From positions 186,001 to 250,000 of the forward strand of contig JAJKFH010003762.1 in NCBI GenBank assembly GCA_023333565.1: a stretch of DNA of 64,000 nt, in the 5' to 3' direction. Origin of the DNA: Puffinus mauretanicus (taxonomy: Eukaryota > Chordata > Aves > Procellariiformes > Procellariidae). The notes below the pieces were generated by a model, which was not told the origin of the DNA, made no database searches, and saw nothing but the letters and a program-made list of their open reading frames with translations. The position numbers and the translations under genes were made by a program. This document shows, in pieces, positions 48,684-63,375 of this stretch. Every line of letters starts with the position of its first letter. Position 1 is the first letter of the stretch.

Positions 48684-48689
48684 AATAAA
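48684..48689 (+). terminator. ZNF330: ZNF330 poly(A) signal, distal candidate
   Basis: A second AATAAA, followed closely by the GT-rich TGTTGGTGT. It could give a longer 3' UTR, or be the main site. Confidence 0.45.
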
Positions 48690-48714
48690 AATGTTGGTGT
48701 ATCCTCTCTGCCAC

Positions 48715-51700
48715 TAAAATCTGTAAGACAATTTCTCATTAGATCAAAAAGAGACTGGTTTCTTCTGTACCTAGCCTTCAATTCTTTTCCATGCACATGA
48801 TTAAAAAAAAAAATTGATAGGAAACACCCCCTGTATATGAATTGATAAAGTGAGAAAACACAGAGGGGTTCAAAATACTGGGTCCAAATACTGTTCTGTG
48901 CAAATGTGCTGGTGCAAGGCAAGCGATCAGCACATCTGAGCTGAGGAGGTGACACTTGCAGAAGTGTTTGCAGTGATTCTGATTTGCAAGTCAACATGTT
49001 AATTACCAATCTACACATCTAAGTGATAGTATTTAGTTTCGTCCTGTAGGGGAAGGTTGGGAGAATAGCAACTCTAACAGCAGACAGATCAAGATACAAG
49101 GGCAGCCACCTAAAGTGTTACTCCAAGCTTTCTAAATGCCATGCTTAAATGCAAGAGAGCTATTTCTTGTTATCTGTCAAATATCTGAACTGATTATAGA
49201 ATTATCTACTTTCATGGTGCTTTCTCTACTGTTTCTTGACAGCTAAAGGTCATTTGTTGGCAGAGCATACCCTATTGAGAATAATTTTTAATGATGTTAG
49301 GATTGCCAAATGAGCATTTCCTAACAAAACAGGATTGAGGAACCTGGCCTTGATACTTCCCTCCTAAATGCCTCTCATACCAAATGCATAAAAGACATGA
49401 GCTGGAATGCATCCAAGACAAAAACAAACTGACAAAGAGCACAACTTGGTTATGGCAGCCGAGGGAAGAAGCTGTACTGGAAAGGGGGACATGACCTGAT
49501 CAGTGCATGTCGAGTGCTTGCCTTCAGAACTGGAGAGGAAACAAGTTAATACACTGTCTGAAAGCCAAATCCCCTTCAAAAATTGAAACTCTAGGGCCAT
49601 CCAGTTTCATGTGCTAGCGAAGACTTGCCCATCTTAAATGATGTACCTGATGGATGTCTTGATTAGTCTTTTGCATAACCAAACTCGAAGTGAGGGAAGT
49701 AGGATGCCTGCCAGTTCAACAGTGATTACTTATTTGTGAAATTGGCACCTGTGACAGAATTTCTGCTCAACGTCATGTGGTCCAAAAAATTCCACTGTCG
49801 AGGCCATCTGTGTCTGGTCAATTCCAGCAACAATGCCAGTTTTTTACCTTGGCTGATGTTTCAAATACAAAACAATTATACATCAGTACAAAGTCTTATA
49901 TAGGATTGAGGAAAGTATGTGCATTTCTGCATATACGTAAAATTATAGCTGCTTGTGGTCATTAATATTATTACTCAACCACACAAAATTCCCCTTTAAG
50001 GTTCTTGGCTCTTGAATTAGGTTTTTCCCATGTGAAATCTGTTGCTGTCACTGGCTGTGCCAAAGGCTGCTGACGTAACAGGATTAATCATCATAATCAG
50101 AGTAAAGAATTATTCATTTTCTCATTGAAATGTCCTTGCGCTGATCCTTGCGAGATCAATCTTCTGGAGCTAATGCATGTTCCTATGATACTGACTTAAG
50201 AGAAGGCCACAGCACTGCCTGCAACAGATGCTCAGGATACCTGCTGTAATTTAGCAAGGTCACCACTCAACGGACAGAGGCATTTATTTGCTTTTTCTTT
50301 GTACTGCTGTTGATGGCACCGAAAATGCCTGTGCTATGAACCTGGCTGGAAATAAGGCCCGGGTATTAGACCTGCGGTGGCTGGCCTTTGAGAGGTCAAA
50401 ACAAGCAAGTTTAAGCTGCTTTAAAGTAATCCGCTGGGTTCGAGCTAGAATAGACAAACATGACCGCGTTTTCTGCTAATGGAGTTGGTCAATTTGTGAC
50501 AGGACAGGCAGGATACGATGCTACGGGTTGCACTTTCTCATCCTTCTCTGCTTATTTAGTAAACGTAAAAACATGTGGTCTGTTGGGGATAGGTCCTCAG
50601 AGCTTGCTTTCTTAGGAAGTGCATCATTTTGGTTGTCTTAAGGCAAACTGCATGAACAGGATGAGCCAGAGAATGAACACGTATCCTAGCTTTCTCGAAA
50701 AACACGTCTGGGACAAACTTCCAATCTTGTCGGCGCCATTTTTCTTCATTGCTGTTAGTCTACTTTGAAGTGTCTTGGAGGAATGTTAGCAGGGCACTGA
50801 CAGGGCAGTATGCCATCTCTATACCTAAAATGTAAATTAGTGCTCTGTTTACTTACGCTTCTGAATTCAGCAGCTGATTTAGCTGTTGCTAAATCTGAAG
50901 GTGAGGATGCTGTGGTACTGATGACGTACTTTTTACAACTCACAGGATCTCAAGCTAGTTCAGACACTGCCACAATCCACCAAGTACTTTCAGGTGACTG
51001 CTGAGCTGCTTCTGTCAAAGAGAGAGGATTTTTCAAGTCTCTGGAGTCCAGGACTTAGTGCCTGGGCACACAAGAAACCCCCATGCATAACTCCATGTTT
51101 TTAAGACTGCAGTGCTGCAGAGTGTGCTTCCCGGTGGGACAAGAGTCAGATAAAATCCTGAGATTGTACATGACATTGACTTTTCCTTTGAAAATCCTGT
51201 CCCTGATTAAAGAAAATTCTGAGCTGAGAGAAGGATGGTTCTAACATGTAATCAGGAATACTTGAGTGTTACACATAGTACTCCAGAAAACCAAGATCTT
51301 GATAAAGTCTTACACTTACTTTAGTTTTTTCCCACCTCCATGATGATCATTTAAACAAAGCTTTAGTAGAATTTGAATCAAAATCACAGTAATATTTATA
51401 GTGCCTGTAGACCCTGAAAAACAAGAGCTCTGGCCACCTCTGTAAGCTCTTTTCTGGCATTAGTTTGTTATGGTGACAGCACCAGCTCATTATGAATTCA
51501 TTGGGTGCTTATGTGGATTTAATGCATTTTCATTTATACTCGGGTGTGATTTAGCACCAGTGACTGGGAGTCTTTTGGTCAATCCTGTTGCAGGGTTGCT
51601 GGTTTTGTTTCCAGCAAATTAATGTGACGATCATTGTAATGTACTGAACAGTTCCAGTTGCCAGTTGATCAAGTAGTAGCGTGCGTGTCGCAGAGAACTA

Positions 51701-54190
51701 GAGGACAAGCTTCAGAAGTGCTTAGAGTCCTATTTGTTCAGGCAGAAAGCATATTAGCGTGTCTTACAAGACGTTACATGCATCTATCCAGGTCCTGATC
51801 CTATTTCCAGAGGAACCAATGGCAAAGCTCCCATTTATCCAAGTGGGAGCAATTTAATAATCTGTAGTATCTACAGTTCATCTTCAAATGTCAAGAGGTG
51901 TTATGGAACAAAACATGAGGATCAGCTGAAGTGAGGAAGACGGAGCAAAGCTTAACATGAGGTTAATGTGCTACCGTTAGTATAAAAATATTTGTTCTAA
52001 ATTTCAACAATTCTACTGGAAAGTGCTTTCTAGACTGAAAGAGGAAGCTGTTTAAAGCAGGAAGAGATAAGATTCTACAAAACACATTTAACAATATGTA
52101 GAAATTTAATTACTCATCTCCTGAAAGTCTGCACATGGTCCTTAAATATTTGCTAAAAGCTTAAGGCAATTAGGACACAGACAAATTTTATCATCTCTGC
52201 TTTGTAGGTACATAAATAGAAAACACAGTAATTGACAAAATCACAGCCTGAGCCATCCAGTTGGCAACAGCCCTCTGCAGCTTGGATTCTCCATCTCCTA
52301 TCCATGAAACTCTAGAGTAAACGTATTTTATAACTAATGACACTTCTTTATTAAGATTTTGTGTATGTACTGTAATTAGCTACCACACATCTGAAATTTG
52401 AGGCAGGGCCTAGTTTTTAGTTCCCATAGCCAGGATAGACAAAAAAAAAATCAGCAAGAGAATGTCACAGATGTGAGGATCGTTCCATGGCAAAGCCACT
52501 GGTTTCCCTTAGCTAAAAGACTGTGCTTTGTCTTCTGCAGCTATTTACTTGATTAGATACTCATGCAATGGGGGGGGGGGATTTTAAAAAAATCACATTT
52601 CTGTCTCTCAGCATACTACTACTAAGCATGTAGTTTTGCCATTAGTTTACAACCATCCCATTTTTAAGCACCGCACAATGGTTTTTGGAAAGAAACAACT
52701 GCAAAGCATGAGAAAGCCTTTTGTAGCTATCCCTACACCTACTGTTTTCTAACAGTAAAATATACTAATATGTTTGCTGCATTCTTTTTAACCGCACCTC
52801 TGAAGCCAGTGATTCTTCCACAGTATTCCCCAAACTTAACCGTAATTGGAAATTCACATTTGTTTCCTTCCGAAATGAGAAGTACTGAGCTTCTACAGGG
52901 CCTGAGTAATATTTTGACTTCCTCATGATGTTACATGACATCTGTTGTAGATTTTCACATTACAAAACCAGTGAGCAAGGTTTGGGGTTTTTTAAATTTT
53001 TTATGAGAGAGTTAGAATGCCAAAGAGCCACAGTTTTTTTAGCATGTAATACAAATATTTTACTGCTGTAGTTGCCCATTGCTCTTCCTACTATTTTATT
53101 TTTGGCATAGAGAAAGAGGTTGATTCTTTTGAATGTGAATCACTGCTAGCCAGGCACATAAACTCTTGGGCTGCCTCCAGTCTGATTTAAATTCAGCACC
53201 TTATTTTGATGGCACAGACAAGGATGAGCCCCTTTTGAGATGTTCCCACCAGCAGGAGAGATGTACAAGGACCTCACTCTTGATGTCAGCATCAAAGTGA
53301 TGTGCTCTCCTGCCAGTTCCAGGTGGTAACAACTGAAACGTGACCTTTCACACTAGATGACTTTGGAAGCCTGCAGAAACCCAAATGCTGCAGCCTCTAC
53401 CTCTCTTTAAATGCATACTAGCTGGAAAAACAACAACTACAAAGCTGAATCCCACGAAGAAGGTATTTACACTCTACTTCTTCCTCAGGGATAACAGAAT
53501 GTGTCCACAAGCTTATACAGAAGTCATTATTCCTGTTTTTTCTTATTAAAAAAATAATAACCTATTGAGCATGGATTTAAGCGAGAAAAAGAAACGGCAA
53601 CAGAAACATAAATAAAGATGCTAAGCTGTACTGAGCGCTTTGGAAGAAGGGGATGCAGAGACAATGCCATATGCTCACAATTGGCTTTTTCTGCACCCTC
53701 CTCTTAAGTCTGGAAGTACAGGCCAAGAAAGCATTACGCAGAGCTTAACCTCGGGGTTTTTGTTTGCCAAAGCATTAACAGTTCCAAGTGAGCTTCAGAG
53801 AGAGCACCGTGCAATTTCTTACTAGGCATTTAGCGCGCACAACCACTGCGACCAGACTCGGAACATGAAGAATAATTTAGAAGTTAGATGATAAATTGCA
53901 TTCCTCGCATACTCTCCCCGCTTTCTTGATGTTACATGTGTTTCAAAGATCCCATCATGACATTTACATGCTAATACTGCACAAGCACACTGCTCTGATC
54001 TACCGTCAGAAATCATTTCTAAGCAGATAGTGCCAACGCAAAACGTAGCAGGTACCGTCTAGGTTTATCACACCTTCAGAAGAACACTGCTCTTCTTTTG
54101 TCCAACCCTTCACAAAGCCATCAGCAAATTAACAGCTTAAGAAGCCTTTCCAGCAAGCAACATTTCTGACCTTGGTTTAAGTCAGTAAGT
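48715..54190. other. Intergenic downstream of ZNF330, no gene seen
   Basis: AT-rich sequence with an 11-G run at 52,570-52,580 and short A tracts. No protein-coding exon, RNA gene or clear mobile element recognised. Confidence 0.55.
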
Positions 54191-54830
54191 TTTAGTCAAC
54201 GAGGGTGGACCTGTGGCCAACACACTGCTGGTACCGGAGTGCAGATGTACACCCGCCGTCCCCTGGGCTCTGTCAGGGCCACAGCACCACAGGGTGCTCA
54301 AACCCTGCCCCGAGCTCAGCTACGGGGTGCAAGCACATAGACACAGTACCTGCCCACGGGCCCGCGCGGCCGCCCTCGAAAGCACAGAGCTCACTCACAA
54401 AAGAAACCATTCATCACCACAAGCTTTCCCCTTCCTCTCCTTGCCACCAGCTGCATCCGACCGCCACGCTTCCCTTGTCGAGAAGGCTAAACTATCACTC
54501 ACCCCCAGGCAAAATGACTCCAGACCAGGATGCCAGCCAATGCTCCTCTGCACCACAGAAGCTCTCAGCCCACTCCCTGCCTGCTCCCCTCTTTATAACC
54601 TTCCTCCCCACCTGCACCCCTTCCGCAGGGCCCTCCCTGACGGGACAGGTGAGCGCGGCCTCTCCCTGCAGCCGGCCTTCAGCATCAGCGAGCCCGCTAA
54701 TTACCGCAGCCTTTGCCTGTTGCTGTCAGATGAGCTGCCATGGCCCCTCTGCACGTTTGCAGATGCTGTGTGATCAAGTACCGAGTCCTGCTGCACCTTC
54801 CTGCTGCTTCAAAAGATGAAATGTGGCAGC
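54190..54830. other. C-rich patch with long open frames, probably non-coding
   Basis: A locally C-rich stretch on the plus strand. Two overlapping plus-strand frames stay open for 204 and 186 codons (54,205-54,819 and 54,213-54,773). Both translate to Pro/Ser/Ala/His/Cys-rich sequence with no domain I recognise. Two frames open over the same bases argues for composition rather than coding. Confidence 0.5.
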
Positions 54831-57800
54831 ATAAAGTATAAATAACATTTATCCTATTTAAAATGTGAGAGATCTCCTATGCTATGCTATTTTATTACAT
54901 CTAAAATGAATTTGCAGATGATGATATATATTTTCTACTGACCCTGGATGTTTTATCATTAAAATACTAGCACTCTTGTTACAATGCCTTCATAATATAT
55001 TAATATGACTATCTCAGCTTCCAGAAAACTAAAATATAACCTCATGGTCTTTTATATGCTGTAATTTGTCTTTGGGTATTAAAAAAAGATATTATAGCTG
55101 TGTCAGATTATTAACAGCAAAAATGACCCACAGCCCCTACAGTGTCATTTAAACATATCTGAAAGTCTTTGTCCTGTTGGAGATGCTTGGTTCTCAGATA
55201 ATCAACTTGCTTCCAGCTTCACAGAGAAAGTTAAGAGGTCTTCCCAATTGCTCCGTTGCTGGTCTCATAAGCTGCAGCCCGGCAGGAGGGCATGCCCTGG
55301 GGTGACAGACGTTGCTGGAGCTGACAGAGAAGTAGTGTTCAGCCCAAGCAGTGATCTGACCCGTGAAGCTGCAGGACACAGTATTTTGTTTCCAACTAAG
55401 CTCAGGTCCTTTGGTGAAATATCCTGCATTTTGTTCTAATATTCAGAATATTGTCAAACCACATTATTACTAACCTGAGGGATGGTTTTCCTGTACCTGT
55501 CTAGCTCCCTGTGTGCCGTACAGCGCTGTGGGCTGTGGTCCTTTGCTCATCTCAATCTCTGCCCTTCTCCCTCCTGCCAAAGACCCCACTACTGCCCACT
55601 CACCGTTAGGTTCAACTGAACTGCAGGAGCTGATGTCTAGCACCCAGTAAGCCATGACTGTGCTAGGATGAGCTGGGTGCCAGTGAAACATAGCCTGTGG
55701 GCTGGGCGAATGGGGTCTTTGGACAACCTCCTCCTCTGTCCGAGCCTGCAGGACGTGGTGGGGGTTGCCTGAGCTGGGCTCAGACACACCTCGCTAAACT
55801 GCGGCAGGGACTGCACCTTTGCATTGCCCTAGTTCCTTCCGGCACTAATATTGATCATTCAGTATGTGAGATCAAACATTTGAAGCCCTGTAAGTTGCTT
55901 TTGCAGTACGGTAAGTGACGGAGAGCCCAAGTACAACTCACTTCTATTTACGCAGAGCTTGCAGTTGGGAACACCAGAAGGCAATTCTTGTCTCAGGAAT
56001 CTCAGCCCAGCACCAGTCACTGGTTTCTAGGGAGCCATTTCTGCCTAAAGAATCGAGTCTAATCAAGGACCAAGGCAAAGAGCACAAGCTCCAGCTGCTT
56101 GCAGAGCCCGCGCTCCCTCGAGCAATGCCTCTGCAGAGCCTTGCAAACTGAAGCTAACAGCACACAACATTTCTCGCTGAAGCTGAACAGAAAGACCAGC
56201 ACAAAAAGCTGTTGGCGTGCTTTGGTTTTCTGCTAACGGCAGGACTTTCCACCTTCTGAGACTCAAAATTAATGAATATATGTAAATGTAGAATTAGCGA
56301 CTGTGGTTTAAAAAACCCCTCACTTAAGACTCAGGTCAGATTGCCTCTGTGTTTAGGGTAGGAAATAAGCAAAATATAATTTCCTGTCATTTAAATTAAG
56401 GGAGTTGTGCAACTGATCCTGGGAAAGTTAGAAATGTGCTGAGATACCAAGTGTCCGCTTCCAGTTGTTACTATATGAACAACGAAATACCTTCCATTGC
56501 TTCTAAGGGCCCACTCTGAAAACGGTTTTTCCAAACTCAGCTTTCATATACTGTGAGACCTCTATTGCCATCTTACTCGGAAATTTATGGCACCCTGGCT
56601 GAACTGCTTGCTGTTACAGCCACACTCTGCAGGGAAGAGGAAATGGATACGATGCTTGACTGAAGGAATACCTTTTGAAGATGTGGAAGATTAAGTAGAG
56701 GTGCCAGGAGAAGGAATTCCCAGGTCTATTGTATACTCCGATATATTTTGAGGTGTTGCAATTGCATGCCATCCTTAGTCAGTTCAGATTAATCCTGAGA
56801 TCTGGCTGCACCAGCAATCCATGGTCTTCATTCTTATTTCTGCCATGGAAAGAGAAGTCTTTAATTTCACTCTTGCATTCTGAAATGTTTCATCATGCCC
56901 AAAATGGTGAAAGCTGTTTCTCCATCTGTGCCTGTGAGCCATGAAAACACTGGCTTTTGATACAAATAAACCCGAGTTCTTTAACACTTTGGAGATCCAG
57001 CAGATTCGTAGAATTTTCTGCTTTTACTAATGCCACTACTCCAAATATTAGGATTGCAGGTTTACCCCATTGCTCCTTTATCAGTAGAAGAGTAGCTTCT
57101 GACCAGATGGTCTGAAATTTGCGCTCCTAAATATTACAGAACTTGCACTGTCAGGAAAAGAGGTCCTTCTGTCACTGGTCCAATTTACACAGAAAACAGT
57201 GGGTTACCTGATACATAAACTACATCACTGGCCGTTTGAAAGAGCTAACATAGTATTAATCTAGTTTCAGACGCATCCAGGCGATTACACAATAACTCAG
57301 GTATTAAGCTACCTTTGCGATTTCAATTAGCTACTTGTTATATGCCTGGAAAGTAACTATAAAGTTACCAGCATAAAACTAATAAAGCAGAGAGTTGTAT
57401 AAAAGCAGCAAGTGAGCTATAGCAATTGCTCTAGGCAATGTAACCTACTTCTGCATAGTCACAGATGGGAAAGGTTTACTCATTGTCTAAATTTTATACG
57501 CACAGAAAGAAAAGCAAAACACAAAAGCAATCCTGCTTCCTCTCCAAACTCAGTTTTCCCTTCTCCTCACCCCCCAGCAGCCAAAAAATCAAATCAGTTT
57601 CTTTTATAGGAAAGGAGTCTTGATGGGGCTATACTGTAAGGTGAAGGAGAAGGTTATTAACTAAAATTATATTGCAGCTTAGGGGAGAAGAGTAACAGTC
57701 TAAAGATGTAGCGAATTTCAGAAAACCAAAATGTAGCCATTTTAAATTGTATTTTTATATTTGATTGATCAGGCAAATGTGTTACTTTAGAGATAAGGCA

Positions 57801-60800
57801 AAAGTTATCATATTGAGAGATGGTTTCTAGCCTCGCTATCATCTGCTTAAAAAGATGCAGCACCCAAGGGCTCTGCTTGTTTATTAAAAGCATCCGTTTT
57901 ATTTCCAGAAGAAAAATTAAAAATCATTGCTTCAAAAAGTGTGTGACAGAACTGGAAGGACAGAGTGACTTTAAGTCTGTGAAATGACAGGGCTCCCCTG
58001 CCTCTACCCCTTACTGAACGTGATTGTCGGTCACACCAGCAGCCCTGCTAACTTCAGCATAACTCCCTTACTGCCTGAGAGGCACTAACCGGAGTACGTC
58101 AGCCGCGCGGTTCACACGTGTGGGTTTAGCTTGTGCAAACAAACTTGATTTAGCTGTGAAGTGGTAAAAAACCAGCCCAAAGCCAGTGGATGAGCCCCCA
58201 GCTTCCCGAGCCCAAGGTGCCTCAGCAGCACGCAGCACCTGAGCCGGGCGGGTGGAAGCTCCTCGGGCTATGTCTGGACGAGGCGGCACAGTCCTGGGTC
58301 ACACATCGTCCCTCAACATCTGGCCTGATGTTGCAAGTCTGACACTGTGGCTTCCTGACCTATTCACAGCAGAGGCTGAAGCCTCCCCTAAAAAAGCCCA
58401 GGCAAGGCCCGTGCTCGCTGACCACGCACTGCGTGGTCCCAGGGGGAGCGGAGAGCAAGTTTGCTGTGCCCTGGGAGCGTCGGTCTCTCCGTGCAGGACC
58501 CATACGTTTGCGCTCCAGGAGTGCATTGTTTTTGGAACTATTGCGCATAGTTTTTGGAAGCATCAGACTTGCTGCACCTCTAGCGTGGGGGTCATCCGGG
58601 AAATCCCAGGTTGAGGCACACTAACCTGCACAAACTTCTTGCTGTGCTTGGGTAAGACTCCTCACTAGGGCAAAACTCCTGCTGAGGTCTTCTCTTTTCT
58701 TGAACTGACAACGGGGAGAGAGCCCTTACTCTGGGCAACCGTGGCTTCATAATTCTGCTGCTTTTTAGATCCCAGTATACCAAATACAGAGAGAAAGATG
58801 GAGAGGTAGCTAGCTGTCTTCAGATGTGTTTCATCTCCCCTTCACGAAACCTGAAGACAGAATACTGTGAAAAGGGTATTTGAGGATTGAGTTGCCCTTC
58901 TTTTCAACAGCGTATTGCCTGCTTTTAATGTTTACTAAGCTTTTGGCTGTAAAAAATGTACATGACCGAGAGGTTTCTCTTGGTCTGTAGTCACTGCCAT
59001 AAAGGCATTCCTCCAGGCTCCTTTGCCTTCACTCCTGAGCTCCTCAGAGATTGCTGCTGCTGTCCCTGGCAGCAGACCAAGGGGAAACAGCTTCAGTTAA
59101 AGCTCCCCTTGTAGCAACAAAACACCATTGATCAGCCACGTTCTGTCAGTGCCAACAACTTTTTGAAGCTGGCACTTTTATAATGCCTGGTTTCTCTTTC
59201 TATTCAGGTTTCAGGTACGCAATGTAAAGAAAACCCCCGGAGAGTTATTTTTCTTTATTTCACCCTTTGAGTTGAGTTTGAAAAGAAAACCTGCTGCAGC
59301 TGAGCACCCCTGAAAACACCAGTTCAGATTCATCTCAGGACCTGGGAGGTCCTTCTCCTGTCCTTCAGGTCCGTAGGCAAAGCAGAAAAAATATGCTGGA
59401 ACACCAACTGAATAGCTGAACGCCTGGCACAGCGAGCAGAAACTGCTGAGCAGTGCAACTACAGCGTCAAGGTAGTCAGTAGTTGTAGGAACTATGGCAG
59501 CGGCACATCAGGGTACATACCAGTGAGAACTGGTAATCGATCTGATCTGCCAGGACAGAGTGAAACGCCGTCCTTTGGTACTAGAGCTGTGGGCAAAGCG
59601 TTAATGACTGAATTTTATAAACACTGTTTGCAGAATAATAATGCAATCTCCTTTCTCCACTGAATGAATATCTTATTTTCTTGAAAAGGTAAGCAACCCG
59701 TGCAGTCAGAATAAAACAAAAGTCACTTGGAAAACTACAGTAAATCCTAGCGCTGAACAAGGTATCCCTCACTTGGGAGCGGGCAGGAGGGGCCCGTGAT
59801 GTCCTACATTGCTCCTGTATCAACACATCTGGCTGACGTGCTCTGCCCACAGGCCAGCGAGCTGCCACCGGCTGGTTCACAGCATTGGGCACACCGGCCC
59901 AGAGACATCCCCCAAACTGGGGATACAGGCCCTGGGTTAGTCCTCAGCTGCACCAGTGTGAATTCAGGGCAGTTCCTCTAACTAAGCTGGAGGTATTCTG
60001 GATGTATACCTACGTGCTCACCGGCAGGGCTTGGCCTGCTGCAGTGAAAGATCATAATCTTGCTTTCATCCCCATGGGATATTGACTTTAACAAAATACT
60101 TTATGCTTCATTTCTCAGCGTTGCAAAACAACTTAATGGATCATATACTTAGGGGAGCATTTCCATTAATTTCTAGCTTACATTCTCACTCTTTCACAAC
60201 ACCAAAATGTCAGTGGCTTTAGCCTTTTCAATACCATTCCCTCTGAGAGCACACAAGGAAAAAAGAAGGCAAAAAATAAGCTTTTATTTAGCTAAAGCCA
60301 TCCACATACTACCTTTGAGCACGGAGGAAGAGTTATACAAAGGCTCTTCCACTTACCTTTCCTCTGACCAGGCTAAAAACGACACTTATTCCTTGATGAT
60401 TGACATTTGTTTGTTTAGTATGACCCTGATTCTCTTCTTGCTCACACATTTATCAAGCATGAAGCTTTGCTATAGCTGACGTCAGTGGAATTTTATCAGC
60501 ATAAAAGCAGACAAAAATCTAAGTACAACTGACAGAAGAGGCAGCTTCTGAAAGCAAAAATATGCGTTTGCTGTTACTGAAATAAGGGAAATGAACTTAT
60601 GTTTGTCTGTTTGCAGCTATATTCCTTTGAAGCATTACAAAACCCCATGGAAACCTAGATGTTAGAGACTGTATAATCACTTAGAGAGTTAATGCGCATA
60701 AACACATATAAAATGATTGTTTGCATTTTTCCTGTGCAGCCTTTTTACTGTATTACTGTGTAAATCAGACCTATTTTATTTTCACTTGCTAAGCCTTGTA

Positions 60801-62640
60801 CTCTTTTTAAAGTGTCTCAAGGAACGAATACATATTTCCGGATCCTTACAGCCTTAAAAAACAAATTTACTTGTATTTTCACAGAAATGCCTTCAAGAAA
60901 TTTTTCTACAAAGCATATTATTCGAGATAGGACTGGGGGATTTAATGGCTCAGGATATGATTTCCAACCTGTGAGGTGCATGACAAATCTGAGCGCAAAA
61001 GGTCACATCATAGAAGAACAGCGAGTCTTAACAGGAAAACTCGAAGCTCACCGGCCCTGGACTGTTACGGTGACAGCTGAGCTAATGACAGACACAGTTC
61101 TCTGAAGATCATCATCTTTTCTCTCATGCTTCTGCTGGTACCCAAGAGCATATGGCCATCATTGCATGGATGAGATGATAGCCACAAGTCATACCCACGC
61201 AGAAACTAGGAGAAAAATCACCCTGATCATTCAAAGCATATGGATCCAATGAGGCTTGAAAGCTGGGCTGAGCGGAGGGCTCAGGCATGCTCCGCTGGCA
61301 GCGGATGACTGTGTTTCTCAGAAACGGTGATCCTCCAAAATGTGGACTGGAAACCAGTGCCTCCCTCATGCCAAACGCAAGTAAAGGCTGGTTTATAGAG
61401 AGCAGGACAAACCAGAGAGAGTGGTACGGGAGATGCTGCCTCAGTATTAAGCTCTGAATTTAGCGATCTCCCATGGAGAAAAGTCACAGGCGGGTTAGGG
61501 AGAAGTTGCACAGCAGAGAAGAGAGGTGTGCTTACGAATCTTTTTCTTCTAATTGCTTGGAGTTCTATTAGATAGCAAAGCCCTGACTGTGCTGGGTGTC
61601 GTGCACCCAGAGAGCTGCTTTGCAGGCACACTGTGTCTTCTGCCTGCAGCAATGCCTGTGACTGCGGTCAGCACACATGGGACCGATTCGGGATGGGCAG
61701 GTGGTGAAGAGGTACCACCCCTCTCCGCGTAAAACAGACAGCCTGGTAGTTTTTACTTGCTGCACTTATATCAGTCACAGCTCTCTCAGTTGGCCCACGC
61801 ATATTTGCGTTTTATTATTCACCCAGCAGCCTTGCAGATGGATGTTCTGCCCTCAGAGACCACGAATGTTACAAGCACGAGCAGTGCCGGGGAGGAGGGA
61901 TCCCACGGTGTCCAAAAGTAATTAGCTCTACTTCCAAAAGGGGAATTCAGTGAGAAAACGCGTTACAGCCCTTGGCCCTTGCCAATGACACAAAGGCTCT
62001 GGCTGTAATATAGATGTCTGTCTAATGGGCACTGGGCTAAGACCAACAAAATACCATTCATACAGGCCACTGAACAGCTTCTGATGTTAATTACCACTGG
62101 CCTGAGTTGCATCTGTATTTTATTAACACTGTGTACAGAGTGAGTAGAATTCCAGATGGAGTACGGAGTACCTTTTTTCTTGTTTTGCCCATAATTGCAA
62201 ATGCTTAAATTGTACTTGTAGCTGTTTTATGACTCGACATTGACCTTAAACTCTGTGCATTTGCTACAGTGGAACATTGCAATTTCTAGGGAGTGGAAAG
62301 ATCATACAGAACTGGTCGATGATCTCTATGATGCAAATAAAAATAGTACCATGAGTGTTCAAATAAATATTTCTTTCCATTTTGTCTTTGCATTTTTATT
62401 GCTTCCCCAGGTCACTTGAATTGTCCTTCATGGGACAAGCTATGATTGCTTTGCAGACAGCAAAAAGACAGTGCTTTAAGAGCCCTGAAGATGTTAGAGC
62501 AGTCCAGATGATTTGTGTTTCTGAGGGGAAGGCTTTTATTTCTGAACTGTTCACCTATTATTGATCTGAAAATGTACCTTTTTCCTCATGAAAATGCCTG
62601 CCCTCAGAATTAAAAAAAGACATACTCCTAGCCTTGATGT
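54830..62640. other. Intergenic, no gene seen
   Basis: AT-rich at first (54.83-55.15 kb has many TATA/ATTA words), then mixed composition. A 97-codon frame at 60,812-61,105 and a 123-codon minus frame at 61,281-61,652 show no recognisable domain. IL15, expected further along in tetrapod gene order, is not recognisable here. Confidence 0.5.
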
Positions 62641-63375
62641 GCCACCTCTCCATCAGCTCCCTGATGAGGTGCCCACCGCACTTCGGGTGGAAGTGATGAT
62701 GACGGAGGGAATGAGCACCTTGGGCTGTGGAGCTGCCCTGGGTCTCAGTGGCTAATGCAGAGGGAAAGGAGGTGGGAGACTCAGGCCCAGCTCAGGGACC
62801 AGATGCCATCTGCTCTGCACCACACTTCCCTCGTGGGAAGGCAGCCGCTCCCGCTCTGGCAGCTCCGGAGCCCAGGAGTTTTTTTTCAACTTGCTGCTCG
62901 CTGCTGGCAGGCAGAGCTCTGCAGCCTCCTGAAAGTTTGAATCTGGAGCGGATGGTTTAACGAGGCTCCCTCACGTCCCCATCAGACGGGAGACGCGGTG
63001 CCTCTGCACCTTAACTCCCTTCTCCACCGTCTCCTTCAGCGGTGACGCCGCCACATCAGGGACGTGAGGGGGACAAGGCAGACACTTCCAGAACTGCAGG
63101 TATCAGATCCCTGGCGCCCTGCAGGGGCTGAGCCACCGCTGCCCCTTCTTGCCTCCAGCTAATCTGTGCACCGTATTTTGCTTTTCTGCTAGGTTCCCTT
63201 TTGCCGAGCAGGGATCCTTGCCTCTGGGAGAGGGGTGGCTGAAGGGGGGTGCTGCCTGGAGGAGGGCTTCACTTCCCCGGGACGCCTTTAGATGGCTCCC
63301 GCCCTCAGCGGTTGGGGCGGCCGCAGCCGGTGCCGCGGAGGGCGGCCGGGGTGATGGCCCGGGGGGGGACTGCTT
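62640..63375. promoter_or_regulatory. GC-rich, CpG-containing block, possible unannotated promoter
   Basis: GC content rises here, most strongly at about 63,270-63,370, where CGG/GCC words and a NotI site (GCGGCCGC) occur, ending in an 8-G run. It resembles a small CpG island. No coding exon is recognisable beside it. It could be a promoter of a non-coding RNA, an upstream exon of a gene beyond the window, or just a GC-rich patch. Confidence 0.35.

Noticed and set aside
54205..54819. Overlapping 204- and 186-codon frames considered as a possible gene
   Set aside because: Two frames are open over the same C-rich bases, and the translations are biased to Pro/Ser/Ala/Cys without any domain. Conservation data would be needed to reopen this.
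60812..61105. A 97-codon plus-strand frame with fairly normal amino-acid composition
   Set aside because: I do not recognise a family, and there is no supporting promoter or poly(A) context; a stray exon cannot be excluded.
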